Assembly (NCBI GenBank): GCA_915275065.1
Contig: CAJZGD010000004.1
Coordinates: 1 to 27,747 of the forward strand
Reading direction: 5' to 3'
Length of the DNA stretch: 27,747 nt
Origin: an uncultured Corynebacterium sp.
GTDB lineage: Bacteria > Actinomycetota > Actinomycetes > Mycobacteriales > Mycobacteriaceae
The position numbers and the translations under genes are program-made. The notes beneath the pieces are model-generated. The model did not search any database and was not told the origin of the DNA. It saw only the letters and a program-made list of their open reading frames with translations. Shown one piece after another: positions 7,822-15,392 of the stretch (the first letter of the stretch is position 1; each line of letters opens with the position of its first letter).

Positions 7822-9051
7822 ATGGCTAATAACGGTATTGTTCCTGTCAAGTTGTCGCTCACCAAGGGCGATTTCTACACCTTGTGGGCACCTTCTTGGC
7901 GCGAACATGGCGCCGAATGGCAGGCCTTCCTCGGCGCTGGTGATGACCTCTTTGTGTTTCACTCCCCCGCGGAACTCTTGGTTTTCCTGGAATCTGATGA
8001 GAAACACGACCTGCAAAGTCACCCTAAATGGGGGGCGTTTTCTGCGCGAGATGCGCTGCGTGCCGTGCCTGCAGAAAAAGAGGAATTTGATCTCGTTGGG
8101 GTGCCAGCATTCCTCGCCGATAAGCCTTCAAGCAGCAATGTGAAAGCGGTGGCCCGGTGCTTCCGAATCGCACGGAGCCTCGGCGATGTGGCCGCATCGA
8201 CACCTATTCAGGTGTTTTTCTCATCACATTCTATTTTGGGAAATGCCGAACGCGGATTGGAACATTTTTCTGGGCCGGCGGGCATGTCCGAATGGACCGC
8301 TATTGGCCGGGTGGTTCTCGTCAACTGGGACTCAGTGATTGACGAGCTCGATGACCTGGTGACGGTTAAGGAAGTGGCCGAAGACAAGATCAAGGATGCT
8401 GAGCAGCGGATCGACGAGACGAAGAAGATCAACGAGGAAAAGCGAAAAGCGGAAGAGCAAAAACGGAAGGAAGAGGCCGAACAAGTCGATCCTTACGACA
8501 ATACCGTGTGGGGCATCGCCGGCATCGACCCGATTAAGATCTCCATCGACGGCCGTACCGTCTATACGCTGCGCACATATGTGCAGGCCAAGCCGGTTTT
8601 CTTGGGGAAGTACGGCGAGATTTTCACTTTCAATTCGTCCAAGGCCTTGGTGCGTTGGTTGGTGGAACACGACGATCATGACCTGGCCAAGGTTTCCACC
8701 TGGGAAGAAATCATGACCGCCGCCAATGCCGGCGAGCTAGGGGTCACGGTCCACCAGGACAATGTGTATTCCTTCAACGGCATTACCCGCGACATAGAAA
8801 AGGGCCCTGAGCAGGTGGATTCCAACCAGCTGCTGCGCGCCTACGAATTGCTTGCCGACGCCGCCGACTGGGCCGGCGACGACTCCCTTAACTCGTTCTT
8901 CCTGGCGAATCCCCGGATGCAGGACTACATTTCCTACCTCACCGGCTATACCAATAATGCCGGCTACACCCCGACTCCGCCGTTTAACGAACATGCGGAG
9001 GCCTGGCAGCAGCTGGAAGACATGCTGACCAAGCGGTTCTCCAAATTCTAA
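7822..9051 (+). CDS. conserved actinobacterial protein with duplicated module and central coiled coil (Rv3311-like)
   Basis: This 409-residue soluble protein has no signal or membrane segment. It is built from two copies of the same module. Residues about 8-72 (YTLWAP, AFLGAGDDLFVFHSP, LLVFLESDEKHDL, then a W) match residues about 237-295 (YTLRTY, VFLGKYGEIFTFNSS, LVRWLVEHDDHDL, then a W). A second stretch (105-150) matches 335-375. Residues about 180-222 between them are a Lys/Glu-rich coiled coil (KIKDAEQRIDETKKINEEKR and onward). From memory it resembles M. tuberculosis Rv3311, which also lies close to upp, but I cannot verify this. It starts 19 bases after the NlpC/P60 gene without a clear ribosome site, so it is likely in the same operon. 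The function is unknown. Confidence 0.8.
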   Translation: MANNGIVPVKLSLTKGDFYTLWAPSWREHGAEWQAFLGAGDDLFVFHSPAELLVFLESDEKHDLQSHPKWGAFSARDALRAVPAEKEEFDLVGVPAFLADKPSSSNVKAVARCFRIARSLGDVAASTPIQVFFSSHSILGNAERGLEHFSGPAGMSEWTAIGRVVLVNWDSVIDELDDLVTVKEVAEDKIKDAEQRIDETKKINEEKRKAEEQKRKEEAEQVDPYDNTVWGIAGIDPIKISIDGRTVYTLRTYVQAKPVFLGKYGEIFTFNSSKALVRWLVEHDDHDLAKVSTWEEIMTAANAGELGVTVHQDNVYSFNGITRDIEKGPEQVDSNQLLRAYELLADAADWAGDDSLNSFFLANPRMQDYISYLTGYTNNAGYTPTPPFNEHAEAWQQLEDMLTKRFSKF

Positions 9052-9150
9052 ACCAGATTTAGCCAGTATTTAGACGTTTTTTAGGTTCCTCACGGTTTGG
9101 CGGGCTCCCGGCGCTTCTCGGCGCTTGTCGACGCCGCCAATTCCGGTGGC

Positions 9151-10059
9151 CTATCGTTCCAGGCCTAGATCCGCCCAGGTGATGCCCAATTCCGCTAGCA
9201 AGGCCGGGTCAATGGCGGCAGCCTGCTCGGGGGTGAGGGAGATCGGGGGCTCCTGTGCCGATTGTTGGGATGCTGGTGAAGACGAGGATGCGTCGGTAGC
9301 GGCGTCGACAAGCTCAGCGAAGACGGGTTCGATCACCTGTTCGCGCAATGCCATGCGTGTCCGCATCGGCAAAAATGACGCATCCAACGTGTTGTGCAGC
9401 AACCGATAGTATTGGTCGATCTCTAGCTCGGTCGCCTCAATCATCTCTATGGTCATGTCATCGACTGCAACATTAAACCCCATAGAATCCAATAAAACCA
9501 ATGGGTGATCCGACATTATCTCAATTTTTTCTTGCCGAATGTCTTCCGCTGGTTGACATAGCAGCGGCAGGTTACGGTCGAGTACAAACACCGCAGCACC
9601 TGTGGGAATAATCTCGGCATCATCGGTGAGCTGGAAATCTGACACGAGCCCAATGGCATCAGTGATGCGTGCCGCGGCATAGATTACCTGTTCTAATACG
9701 CTGCCATCGTAGACGTACGGCACCAGGGAGTTTCGCAGTAATGCAGCCACTTCTGGGGTATGTGCTACCGCTCCGACGATTAATCCCGTAGGGTCATCCA
9801 TGATAGCTTCAAGGTCTGCAGGACTGGTGCAATCAACCACAAAACCCACCATAATGCCCGATTCTTCAGCAATATTCGCCAACCGCGGCACATCCGCTAC
9901 GGCGGCTAGGTGTTCCACATAAATCACGTGGCGATTCTTTGCCTGAGCTAAAATTGTGCTTAAGTCTCCCCGACTTTGCAGGCATATTTTGGGTAAGGTG
10001 GCTACCAGTTCCGGTGTCAGAGTTTTGTTCTCAGGTAGAAAATCAGGGGTTGTCACCAT
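9151..10059 (-). CDS. protein of unknown function
   Basis: This is a 302-residue cytosolic-type protein without signal peptide or membrane segments, and I do not recognise the family. The first 190 residues alternate hydrophobic strands and helices (for example RHVIYVEHLAAVADVPRLA, GIMVGFVVDCTSPADLEAI, GLIVGAVAHTPEVAALL), which would suit an alpha/beta fold. Residues 190-250 are helical and acidic, 250-270 is a Ser/Ala/Gln linker, and the last 28 residues form a separate small helical tail (LTPEQAAAIDPALLAELGI...). ATG 10059 follows a GGGG stretch. It is divergent from the carboxypeptidase with only 39 bases between starts, so the promoters must overlap, and it converges on the 7822-9051 gene. 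Confidence 0.75.
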   Translation of the reverse strand: MVTTPDFLPENKTLTPELVATLPKICLQSRGDLSTILAQAKNRHVIYVEHLAAVADVPRLANIAEESGIMVGFVVDCTSPADLEAIMDDPTGLIVGAVAHTPEVAALLRNSLVPYVYDGSVLEQVIYAAARITDAIGLVSDFQLTDDAEIIPTGAAVFVLDRNLPLLCQPAEDIRQEKIEIMSDHPLVLLDSMGFNVAVDDMTIEMIEATELEIDQYYRLLHNTLDASFLPMRTRMALREQVIEPVFAELVDAATDASSSSPASQQSAQEPPISLTPEQAAAIDPALLAELGITWADLGLER

Positions 10060-10098
10060 AGGCCCCAGTGTAAATGATAAAAGAAAGCTGGCTAGATA

Positions 10099-11568
10099 AT
10101 GAAACAGAAAAAACTTTCAGCAGCGACCATGATGCTGACTGTTTTATGCTGCATGTCCATGCCGATCAGCGGCCATGCTCAAGCCCCCGTCACGCCTGAT
10201 GCGGCTCAGGCGCCCGATTCGCCTGGCGTCCCCGGCGCCCCCGCCGATAACACACCTGCGGCTCCTGCTGGAGCTGCGGCCACCGGTACGGCAGGCCCGG
10301 CAGGAGCTCCGGCTACTGGCAGCAATTCCGCCTCGGCGCCGGCCGGTAATGCCAATCCCAGCCCTATCAGCACCCCGGGCATGCCCGACGCCGAAATAAC
10401 CCCCGCCCCTAGAGCCAGCGCACCTGATACGAATAACTGTCCCAATGCAGAGCGTCCACCCAAAGCCGTCACCACCTCGGAACGCCCCGTTCCCGGTGCC
10501 GCCACTCCCACTCCACTCCCCCAGGTCCCCAACGAGTTCGGCACTTGTGGTGTAAAGAAAGCCGCTGGGTTTGTTGTCCCGGCGGATATTACCGCTAGCG
10601 CCTGGCTGGTCTGGGATCTGGACTCTGGTGCGGTGTTAGGCACGAAAGATCCACACGGCAGATATCGACCCGCCAGTATTATTAAGGTCTTATTAGCCAT
10701 GGAGGTTATTAATAACCTTGACCTTAATAAGGTGGTGACGGTGAGCGCCGAATCCGCCAACCAGGAAGGGTCTGCCGTGGGCATTGGGCCTGGTGGGAAG
10801 TACTCCATTAGGGATTTGCTCCATGGGCTGCTGCTGCAATCCGGCAATGATGCGGCGCATGCGCTGGCGCAGGAGTTGGGCGGCAACGAGCAGGCCTTGG
10901 CTCGGGTGAATGCGCTCGCCCATAGCCTGGGTGCTACTGATACTTATGCCGCCAGCTATTCGGGTTTGGACGCCCCAGGCATGTCCACGTCGGCCCGCGA
11001 TATGGCGATTTTTTACCATTATGCATGGAAGAATCCCACATTCGCCCAGATTGTGGGCACGGATGAGTACAAGTTCCCTGGTTATCAGGATAATCCGGGG
11101 TGGCCGATTGGGAATGATAATGGGCTGCTCATGAACGACCCGGATGGTATTGGCGGGAAAACCGGTTTCACATCGGATGCGAACCACACGTTTGTTGGGG
11201 CGAAAAAGGTGGGCAATCGCCGAATCGCCGCCGTGATTTTGGATACCACCGTGGACAAGGGTCGCCCCTGGCAGCAGGCACAAAAGCTCATCGACGACAA
11301 TCGCAATGTGACGGCAAATGTTGGGACGCTTCCCCAACCCGGCGCTGCGGGCGCTCAGGCATCGCAGCACCCCTCGGCGTCCGCCACGCCCAGCCCCCGG
11401 CCGATTCAGGAAGTTCATGCCAGCAGTGGTGATGGCACGTATGCGTCACAGTTTATGAAGAATCGTTCCACCGGGGCCGTCTATATTGTCGCAGGTTCGT
11501 GTCTCTTCTTGGCGAGCGTTATTGGTTTGGCCCTGTGGCGGCGGGATCGGCGGAAGAAAACCGATTAG
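10099..11568 (+). CDS. D-alanyl-D-alanine carboxypeptidase (S11, low-molecular-mass PBP), secreted and membrane-anchored
   Basis: This enzyme trims the terminal D-Ala from peptidoglycan stem peptides at the outer face of the membrane. Residues 1-29 are a Sec signal peptide ending GHAQA. Residues 30-145 are a Pro/Ala/Gly/Thr-rich spacer that could thread the cell wall. The S11 catalytic motifs are complete: SIIK (Ser193, Lys196), SGN (248-250) and KTG (354-356). After an Ala/Ser/Pro-rich stretch (about 405-440) comes a C-terminal transmembrane helix (about 460-480) and a basic tail RRDRRKK, giving a type I anchored topology. The start is ATG 10099. It ends three bases from the convergent YihY gene. 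The specific dac symbol is not decidable here. Confidence 0.93.
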   Translation: MKQKKLSAATMMLTVLCCMSMPISGHAQAPVTPDAAQAPDSPGVPGAPADNTPAAPAGAAATGTAGPAGAPATGSNSASAPAGNANPSPISTPGMPDAEITPAPRASAPDTNNCPNAERPPKAVTTSERPVPGAATPTPLPQVPNEFGTCGVKKAAGFVVPADITASAWLVWDLDSGAVLGTKDPHGRYRPASIIKVLLAMEVINNLDLNKVVTVSAESANQEGSAVGIGPGGKYSIRDLLHGLLLQSGNDAAHALAQELGGNEQALARVNALAHSLGATDTYAASYSGLDAPGMSTSARDMAIFYHYAWKNPTFAQIVGTDEYKFPGYQDNPGWPIGNDNGLLMNDPDGIGGKTGFTSDANHTFVGAKKVGNRRIAAVILDTTVDKGRPWQQAQKLIDDNRNVTANVGTLPQPGAAGAQASQHPSASATPSPRPIQEVHASSGDGTYASQFMKNRSTGAVYIVAGSCLFLASVIGLALWRRDRRKKTD

Positions 11569-11573
11569 CGGTT
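11559..11573. terminator. small bidirectional terminator spanning two convergent stop codons
   Basis: AACCG (11559-11563) and CGGTT (11569-11573) form a 5-bp stem with the carboxypeptidase stop codon TAG in the loop. The plus strand continues AATATTTT and the minus strand TTCTTCC. It is the only hairpin available in the 3-base gap between the genes; it is weak and the terminator role is inferred. Confidence 0.4.
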
Positions 11574-12675
11574 AATATTTTGGCGGCTTCCGGCGACCTT
11601 TGAGCTTGAGCATGATGGATGCGGCGCTCACAATGCCGGCGCCGATCGCAAAGCCGGTGGTGAATCGTTGGGGGTTGCCGGTGCCCGAGCTGATTTCTTC
11701 GCGCACATGAATGACCGCTGGGGCCGGCGCGTTGAGCTGGGCGATCGCTAATGATTCTTTGGTGGTGGCGGCCCACGCGTTGCAATAGAGCACGATGCGC
11801 CAAATCAGGTAGAACAACACCATGACGCCGACGATGGGCCCGAAGGTTGCGCCCGCCGGGTTAGTGATGGCGGTGGCGAAAAAGATGCTTACCAATTGTT
11901 GAAATATTTCCAGGGCGATGGCCCCAATGATGCTGCCCTGGAATGCGGATTTTCGTGGGACTTCTCCATGGGGGATGATTTTGATGAGCGTGTAGATGAC
12001 GAGGAAGTTAGCTACCAGGCCGAGGATGAGTGCCACGGCGACTGTCACCGCACCGATTCCCGGTATATGATCGAGCCGCAAGAACACAAGGATGGATCGT
12101 GATAGGCCCGAGTTGCCCACCATGGTGATGCCGACTGCGACAATCAACAAAACTAGCAGGAGCACTAGTTCTAGGAGGTCGACGAGTTTGGTGATGACGA
12201 AGTTTTTGGCGTCACTGGAGTAGTTCCAGATTTTCGATATCGCGTACCGCAGGTTGTTCATCCAGTTAATGCCGGTCCATAGTGCGGTAACCCCGCCCAC
12301 GCCATAAAGCGATCCGCGCTGGTCAACCGCGGTGATGAGGATATTGTGGAGGGTTTTCCCCAGTTCACCACCTATCGACGTGGTGAGTTGATTATTGATT
12401 TGGCTGAGGAGATCGGGGCGGCTGGCCAGCACGGTGGCGGCAACGGCAAAAACTATCATGAGCAGCGGGAACATGCTGAGAACGGAGAAGTAGGTGATGC
12501 CCGCCGCAAATTGGTTCCCCCCGATGGAGGTGTACCGTTCGTTCATGAGCATGAGATGGTCAAACCAGCCCCAACGGCGCCGATATTTGTCGATGAAACC
12601 GGGGTCATCAAGGTTGGCGCGTTCAATGCCGTATTCGTCGGCATATTTTTCGTTGAAATGGGTTGTGGTAGCCAT
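11572..12675 (-). CDS. YihY/BrkB-family inner membrane protein
   Basis: This is a 367-residue polytopic membrane protein of the YihY/virulence-factor BrkB family, once misannotated as ribonuclease BN. About six hydrophobic segments are visible: near residues 60-85 (ITYFSVLSMFPLLMIVFAVA), 125-140, 170-200 (LLELVLLLVLLIVAVGITM), 215-240, 250-270 and 285-310 (GVMVLFYLIWRIVLYCNAWA). The family motif with the FAAGITYFSVLSMFPL segment is intact. The N-terminus is soluble and charged, and the C-terminus ends in a basic KLKGRRKP tail after a short hydrophobic stretch. The start is ATG 12675 with AAGGAC nine bases upstream. The molecular role is not established for the family; it may affect envelope or transport functions. 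It shares its 3' end with the carboxypeptidase. Confidence 0.88.
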   Translation of the reverse strand: MATTTHFNEKYADEYGIERANLDDPGFIDKYRRRWGWFDHLMLMNERYTSIGGNQFAAGITYFSVLSMFPLLMIVFAVAATVLASRPDLLSQINNQLTTSIGGELGKTLHNILITAVDQRGSLYGVGGVTALWTGINWMNNLRYAISKIWNYSSDAKNFVITKLVDLLELVLLLVLLIVAVGITMVGNSGLSRSILVFLRLDHIPGIGAVTVAVALILGLVANFLVIYTLIKIIPHGEVPRKSAFQGSIIGAIALEIFQQLVSIFFATAITNPAGATFGPIVGVMVLFYLIWRIVLYCNAWAATTKESLAIAQLNAPAPAVIHVREEISSGTGNPQRFTTGFAIGAGIVSAASIMLKLKGRRKPPKY

Positions 12676-12976
12676 GTGTTGTTAGTCCTTTAAGTTGGGG
12701 AATCGTCATGAGCATGCCGGGATAATCCCCACTATGAACCCACCCATGAAAGTGGGATACGTCATATGAACATGTGGACAGAACTTTAGCGGCTATTGTG
12801 TCAAAGTCTAACGGCCTCCCCTCACGGGGGTGACCATTGTGTGGTCCCAAAAACTCCCCTTTTGGTATCTGACCTGCTGCTGGTCGGATTCTGGGGGTGG
12901 AAGGGGAGTCTCACCCGGTTTCACCCTGCGTGGCGGCCATCAGCCCCGCCCACTTGAGGCACACGTTGGCTGGACT
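12676..12976. other. intergenic region between trpS and yihY-like gene
   Basis: No gene is visible in these 301 bases. The stretch contains the trpS terminator (12849-12909), a small CCCAC/GTGGG hairpin (12739-12756) and the upstream sequence of the yihY-like gene. Confidence 0.6.
12849..12909 (-). terminator. intrinsic terminator downstream of trpS
   Basis: Read on the minus strand, ACTCCCCTT (12909-12901) pairs perfectly with AAGGGGAGT (12861-12853) and is followed by four more T residues (12852-12849). The 39-nt loop contains its own small GACC/GGTC stem (12871-12885), giving a branched structure. It lies 68 bases beyond the trpS stop. Confidence 0.65.
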
Positions 12977-14017
12977 TTATGGTTGTCGGGCCGGCAGGAA
13001 ACCGATGCGATCGTAGACGTCGGCGAGTGTTTGGGTAGCGACTTCGCGGGCACGTTCCGCACCGCGGGACAGCACATTCTCTAGCTCGGCTTGGTCGGAC
13101 ATGTACATGTCAAAACGTTCTTTGAGGGGGACCACGAATGCTTCCAATGCGGCGGCGGTGTCCAGTTTGAGGGCGCCGTATCCTTGCCCGGCGTAGCGCG
13201 CCACGAGATCGTCGACGGTGGTTCCGGTGAGCGCCGACTGGATGACAAGCAAGTTCGATACGCCGGGTTTGGTTTCCTTATCGAAGCGGATTTCGCCGTC
13301 GTTGTCGGTGACTGCGCTCTTGATGCGCTTGGTGGAGACCTTGGGGTCGTCGAGCAGGTTTATCAGGCCCTTGGGGTTGCTGGTGGACTTGCTCATCTTC
13401 GCGGTCGGGTCTTGCAGGTCATAGATTTTTGCGGAACCGGTGGGGATGAATGGTTCGGGGACGGGGAAGGTTTTCCGGTATCGGGAGTTGAAGCGTTCCG
13501 CGAGAGTGCGGGTAAGTTCGAGGTGTTGCCGCTGGTCTTCGCCTACGGGCACGATTTCCGGCCGGTAGAGGAGAATGTCGGCGGCCATGAGCATGGGATA
13601 GGCGTAGAGCCCGGCGGAGGTGCGGTCGGCGCCTTGTTTGGTGGATTTATCCTTGAATTGGGTCATGCGGCTGGCCTCGCCGAAGCCGGTGAGACAGGTG
13701 AAGACCCACGCGAGTTGGGCGTGTTCCGGCACGTGGGATTGCACGAAGAGGGCGGCTTTGTCCGGGTCGATGCCGAGCGCTAGTAGTTGGGCGGCGCCGG
13801 AGATGGTGCGGGCGCGGAGTTCTTTGGGATCCTGGTCCACGGTGATGGCGTGCAGGTCCGGGATGAAATAGAACGCCTCATAGGTGTCTTGGAGGTCGAT
13901 CCATTGTTTGAGTGCACCCAGGTAGTTTCCGAGATGGTAGGAATCCGAGGTGGGTTGGATGCCCGAGAGAATTCGTTGGGTTTTCTCCATGGATTCGGTG
14001 GGTGCTGCTTCAGTCAT
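12977..14017 (-). CDS. trpS: tryptophanyl-tRNA synthetase
   Basis: This class I aminoacyl-tRNA synthetase charges tRNA-Trp. The 346-residue length is normal. The HIGH-type signature is HLGN (28-31) within SGIQPTSDSYHLGNYLGAL, and the KMSKS loop is exact at 207-211. Other family segments are the tryptophan pocket region (LMAADILLYRPEIVPVGEDQ) and the tRNA-binding C-terminal helices. ATG 14017 is used; Met10 is an alternative, and the Shine-Dalgarno sequence is weak. The gene sits 31 bases after a small membrane-protein gene, with xth further upstream on the same strand, and is closed by the hairpin at 12849-12909. No T-box or leader peptide is visible in the short upstream gap. Confidence 0.97.
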   Translation of the reverse strand: MTEAAPTESMEKTQRILSGIQPTSDSYHLGNYLGALKQWIDLQDTYEAFYFIPDLHAITVDQDPKELRARTISGAAQLLALGIDPDKAALFVQSHVPEHAQLAWVFTCLTGFGEASRMTQFKDKSTKQGADRTSAGLYAYPMLMAADILLYRPEIVPVGEDQRQHLELTRTLAERFNSRYRKTFPVPEPFIPTGSAKIYDLQDPTAKMSKSTSNPKGLINLLDDPKVSTKRIKSAVTDNDGEIRFDKETKPGVSNLLVIQSALTGTTVDDLVARYAGQGYGALKLDTAAALEAFVVPLKERFDMYMSDQAELENVLSRGAERAREVATQTLADVYDRIGFLPARQP

Positions 14018-14048
14018 AAGTCAGCAGTATACCCACCGACCGCGTGTC

Positions 14049-14234
14049 TTACTGCATTTCAGGTTCTTTGCTGAGCAGGAAGACGAGCGAGCTCACGACG
14101 CTGGCGCCGCCGATGCCGAGGCAGAGTCCGCCGAGCAGACCGTTGACGTCGTTGGCACCGAGCAGGGTGCGGGAAATGAGCAGCAGAACGATTCCGACAA
14201 TGAGCAAGATAACGCCTTTAGTGCGCGCAGACAT
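14049..14234 (-). CDS. small two-helix membrane protein
   Basis: This 61-residue protein has two hydrophobic helices, residues about 6-24 (GVILLIVGIVLLLISRTLL) and 33-54 (GLLGGLCLGIGGASVVSSLVFLL), joined by a short polar loop, with a charged tail KEPEMQ. I choose ATG 14234 because AAGGAGAA stands seven bases upstream; a longer frame from 14255 has no such site. I do not recognise a family. It lies between xth and trpS on the same strand and is likely co-transcribed with trpS. A function cannot be inferred. Confidence 0.75.
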   Translation of the reverse strand: MSARTKGVILLIVGIVLLLISRTLLGANDVNGLLGGLCLGIGGASVVSSLVFLLSKEPEMQ

Positions 14235-14282
14235 GACCAATTCTCCTTGAATCACAATTGTGGGTGAACTGCTGTTAATTTA

Positions 14283-14297
14283 CCCCATTAGGTGGGG
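14283..14297 (-). terminator. weak hairpin after xth
   Basis: CCCCA and TGGGG form a 5-bp stem with a 5-nt loop, followed on the minus strand by TAAATT. It could attenuate transcription between xth and the small membrane-protein gene. The evidence is only the hairpin. Confidence 0.3.
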
Positions 14298-14326
14298 ACT
14301 TCGCCAAGTTTTTACAGATAGAAGAT

Positions 14327-15226
14327 TCACTGATACCACACGGTAAGGGGTGCGTGGTCGCTCCAGCGGGCGGCGTGGTCGGCGGCCTTATCAACCCGCA
14401 TCATCGTCGCCCGTTCGAACATGGATTTGGTTGCAGCTTGATAGTCGATGCGCCACCCGGCATCGTTGCCGAAGGCGCGGCCGCGATAGGTCCACCAGGT
14501 GTAGGGGGCGTCGTCGGGCCGGAGGCGTCGCGCCACGTCATACCATTGCGGAGTTTTTGGGGCTTGACGACGTTTCTTCGACCGATAATTCACAGCACCA
14601 TACCATTCCCCCGCCCCCACCACCTGGGATTGGCTATCGGGATAGGTTCCGAACATGTGATCCATGAATGCCCGTTCGTCGGGCAGGCATCCGGAATTTT
14701 TGCGGTTGGCCTGATAGTTTTTGAGGTCTTGTTCGCGGTGGCAAATATTCCAATCGCCCCCGATGACCATGTGGGAATTTTGCATTTTCGTATCGGAAAT
14801 TACCTGGTCAAAGGCGTCGAGGAATTCGTATTTTTCATCCTGCTTTTCGCTGCCGGCTCCGCCAACGGGTAGATAAAGGGAGGCGATAATAACGTCGTCG
14901 TCATCATCGGGGTAGGTGCCTTGAATGTAGCGGCCCACGTCTTCGAAACCGGCTAGGCCGACCCGAACGTCGACAAGCTCGCGGCGGGAGAGTACACCCA
15001 CGCCGGCATGCCCCTTGCGGATGGAGGGCGCGCTATAGAAATACCAGCCGGCGTCGAGCGCGGGGGCAAGCGCGGTTCGGGACTCGGCGTCGGTGGCGCG
15101 AGTCTCTTGGAGCAGCACCACGTCGGGGGCAACGTCGAAAAGCCAGGGGAGGAATCCGCGGTTGGTGCTGGAGCGAATTTTGGTGGCGGCGCGGATGCCA
15201 TTGACGTTGATGGTCGTAATCTGCAT
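14327..15226 (-). CDS. xth: exodeoxyribonuclease III / AP endonuclease
   Basis: This Mg-dependent repair nuclease of the exonuclease-endonuclease-phosphatase fold incises at abasic sites and trims 3' ends. Motifs in order are TTINVNGIRAA (N-terminal Asn), LLQETRA with the metal-binding Glu, VIGGDWNICHREQDLKN with catalytic Asp/Asn, a WRIDYQAA segment, and the C-terminal SDHAPL with the general-base His. The length is about 299 residues. Two in-frame ATGs exist, 15232 and 15226. AGGGTG is placed seven bases before 15226, so that start is preferred, and its N-terminus MQITTINVNG fits the family. An 11-bp inverted repeat (15230-15258) covers this ribosome site and the upstream ATG. The gene is divergent from icd. 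Confidence 0.93.
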   Translation of the reverse strand: MQITTINVNGIRAATKIRSSTNRGFLPWLFDVAPDVVLLQETRATDAESRTALAPALDAGWYFYSAPSIRKGHAGVGVLSRRELVDVRVGLAGFEDVGRYIQGTYPDDDDDVIIASLYLPVGGAGSEKQDEKYEFLDAFDQVISDTKMQNSHMVIGGDWNICHREQDLKNYQANRKNSGCLPDERAFMDHMFGTYPDSQSQVVGAGEWYGAVNYRSKKRRQAPKTPQWYDVARRLRPDDAPYTWWTYRGRAFGNDAGWRIDYQAATKSMFERATMMRVDKAADHAARWSDHAPLTVWYQ

Positions 15227-15229
15227 GGC

Positions 15230-15258
15230 CATTCACCCTACCCCCATTAGGGTGAATG
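15230..15258. promoter_or_regulatory. perfect inverted repeat over the xth ribosome-binding site
   Basis: CATTCACCCTA (15230-15240), a 7-nt spacer, and TAGGGTGAATG (15248-15258) are exactly complementary. In xth mRNA the second arm is the AGGGTG ribosome site plus the first ATG, so folding would hide them. As DNA it could be an operator for xth or for the divergent icd promoter. Confidence 0.6.
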
Positions 15259-15392
15259 CCAGCATCGGTTAAAACAGGACAACCGTACTGTATTCGCGAT
15301 ATGCGGCCGGTTTTCGGCAATAACGGGGCAAATAATGGGGGCAACCGGTATCCTGATTCCTTGTACTTCTCAAAACATTATTTAGGAGACTC

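Noticed and set aside
9109..9136. Tandem CGGCGCTT repeat and CGGCG/CGCCG hairpin as a terminator
   Set aside because: The stem is only 5 bp with no T-run; too weak to call for either convergent gene.
10206..10886. Long minus-strand frame opposite the carboxypeptidase
   Set aside because: Its Ala/Gly/Pro bias mirrors the codon pattern of the real gene, which has a signal peptide and all three catalytic motifs.
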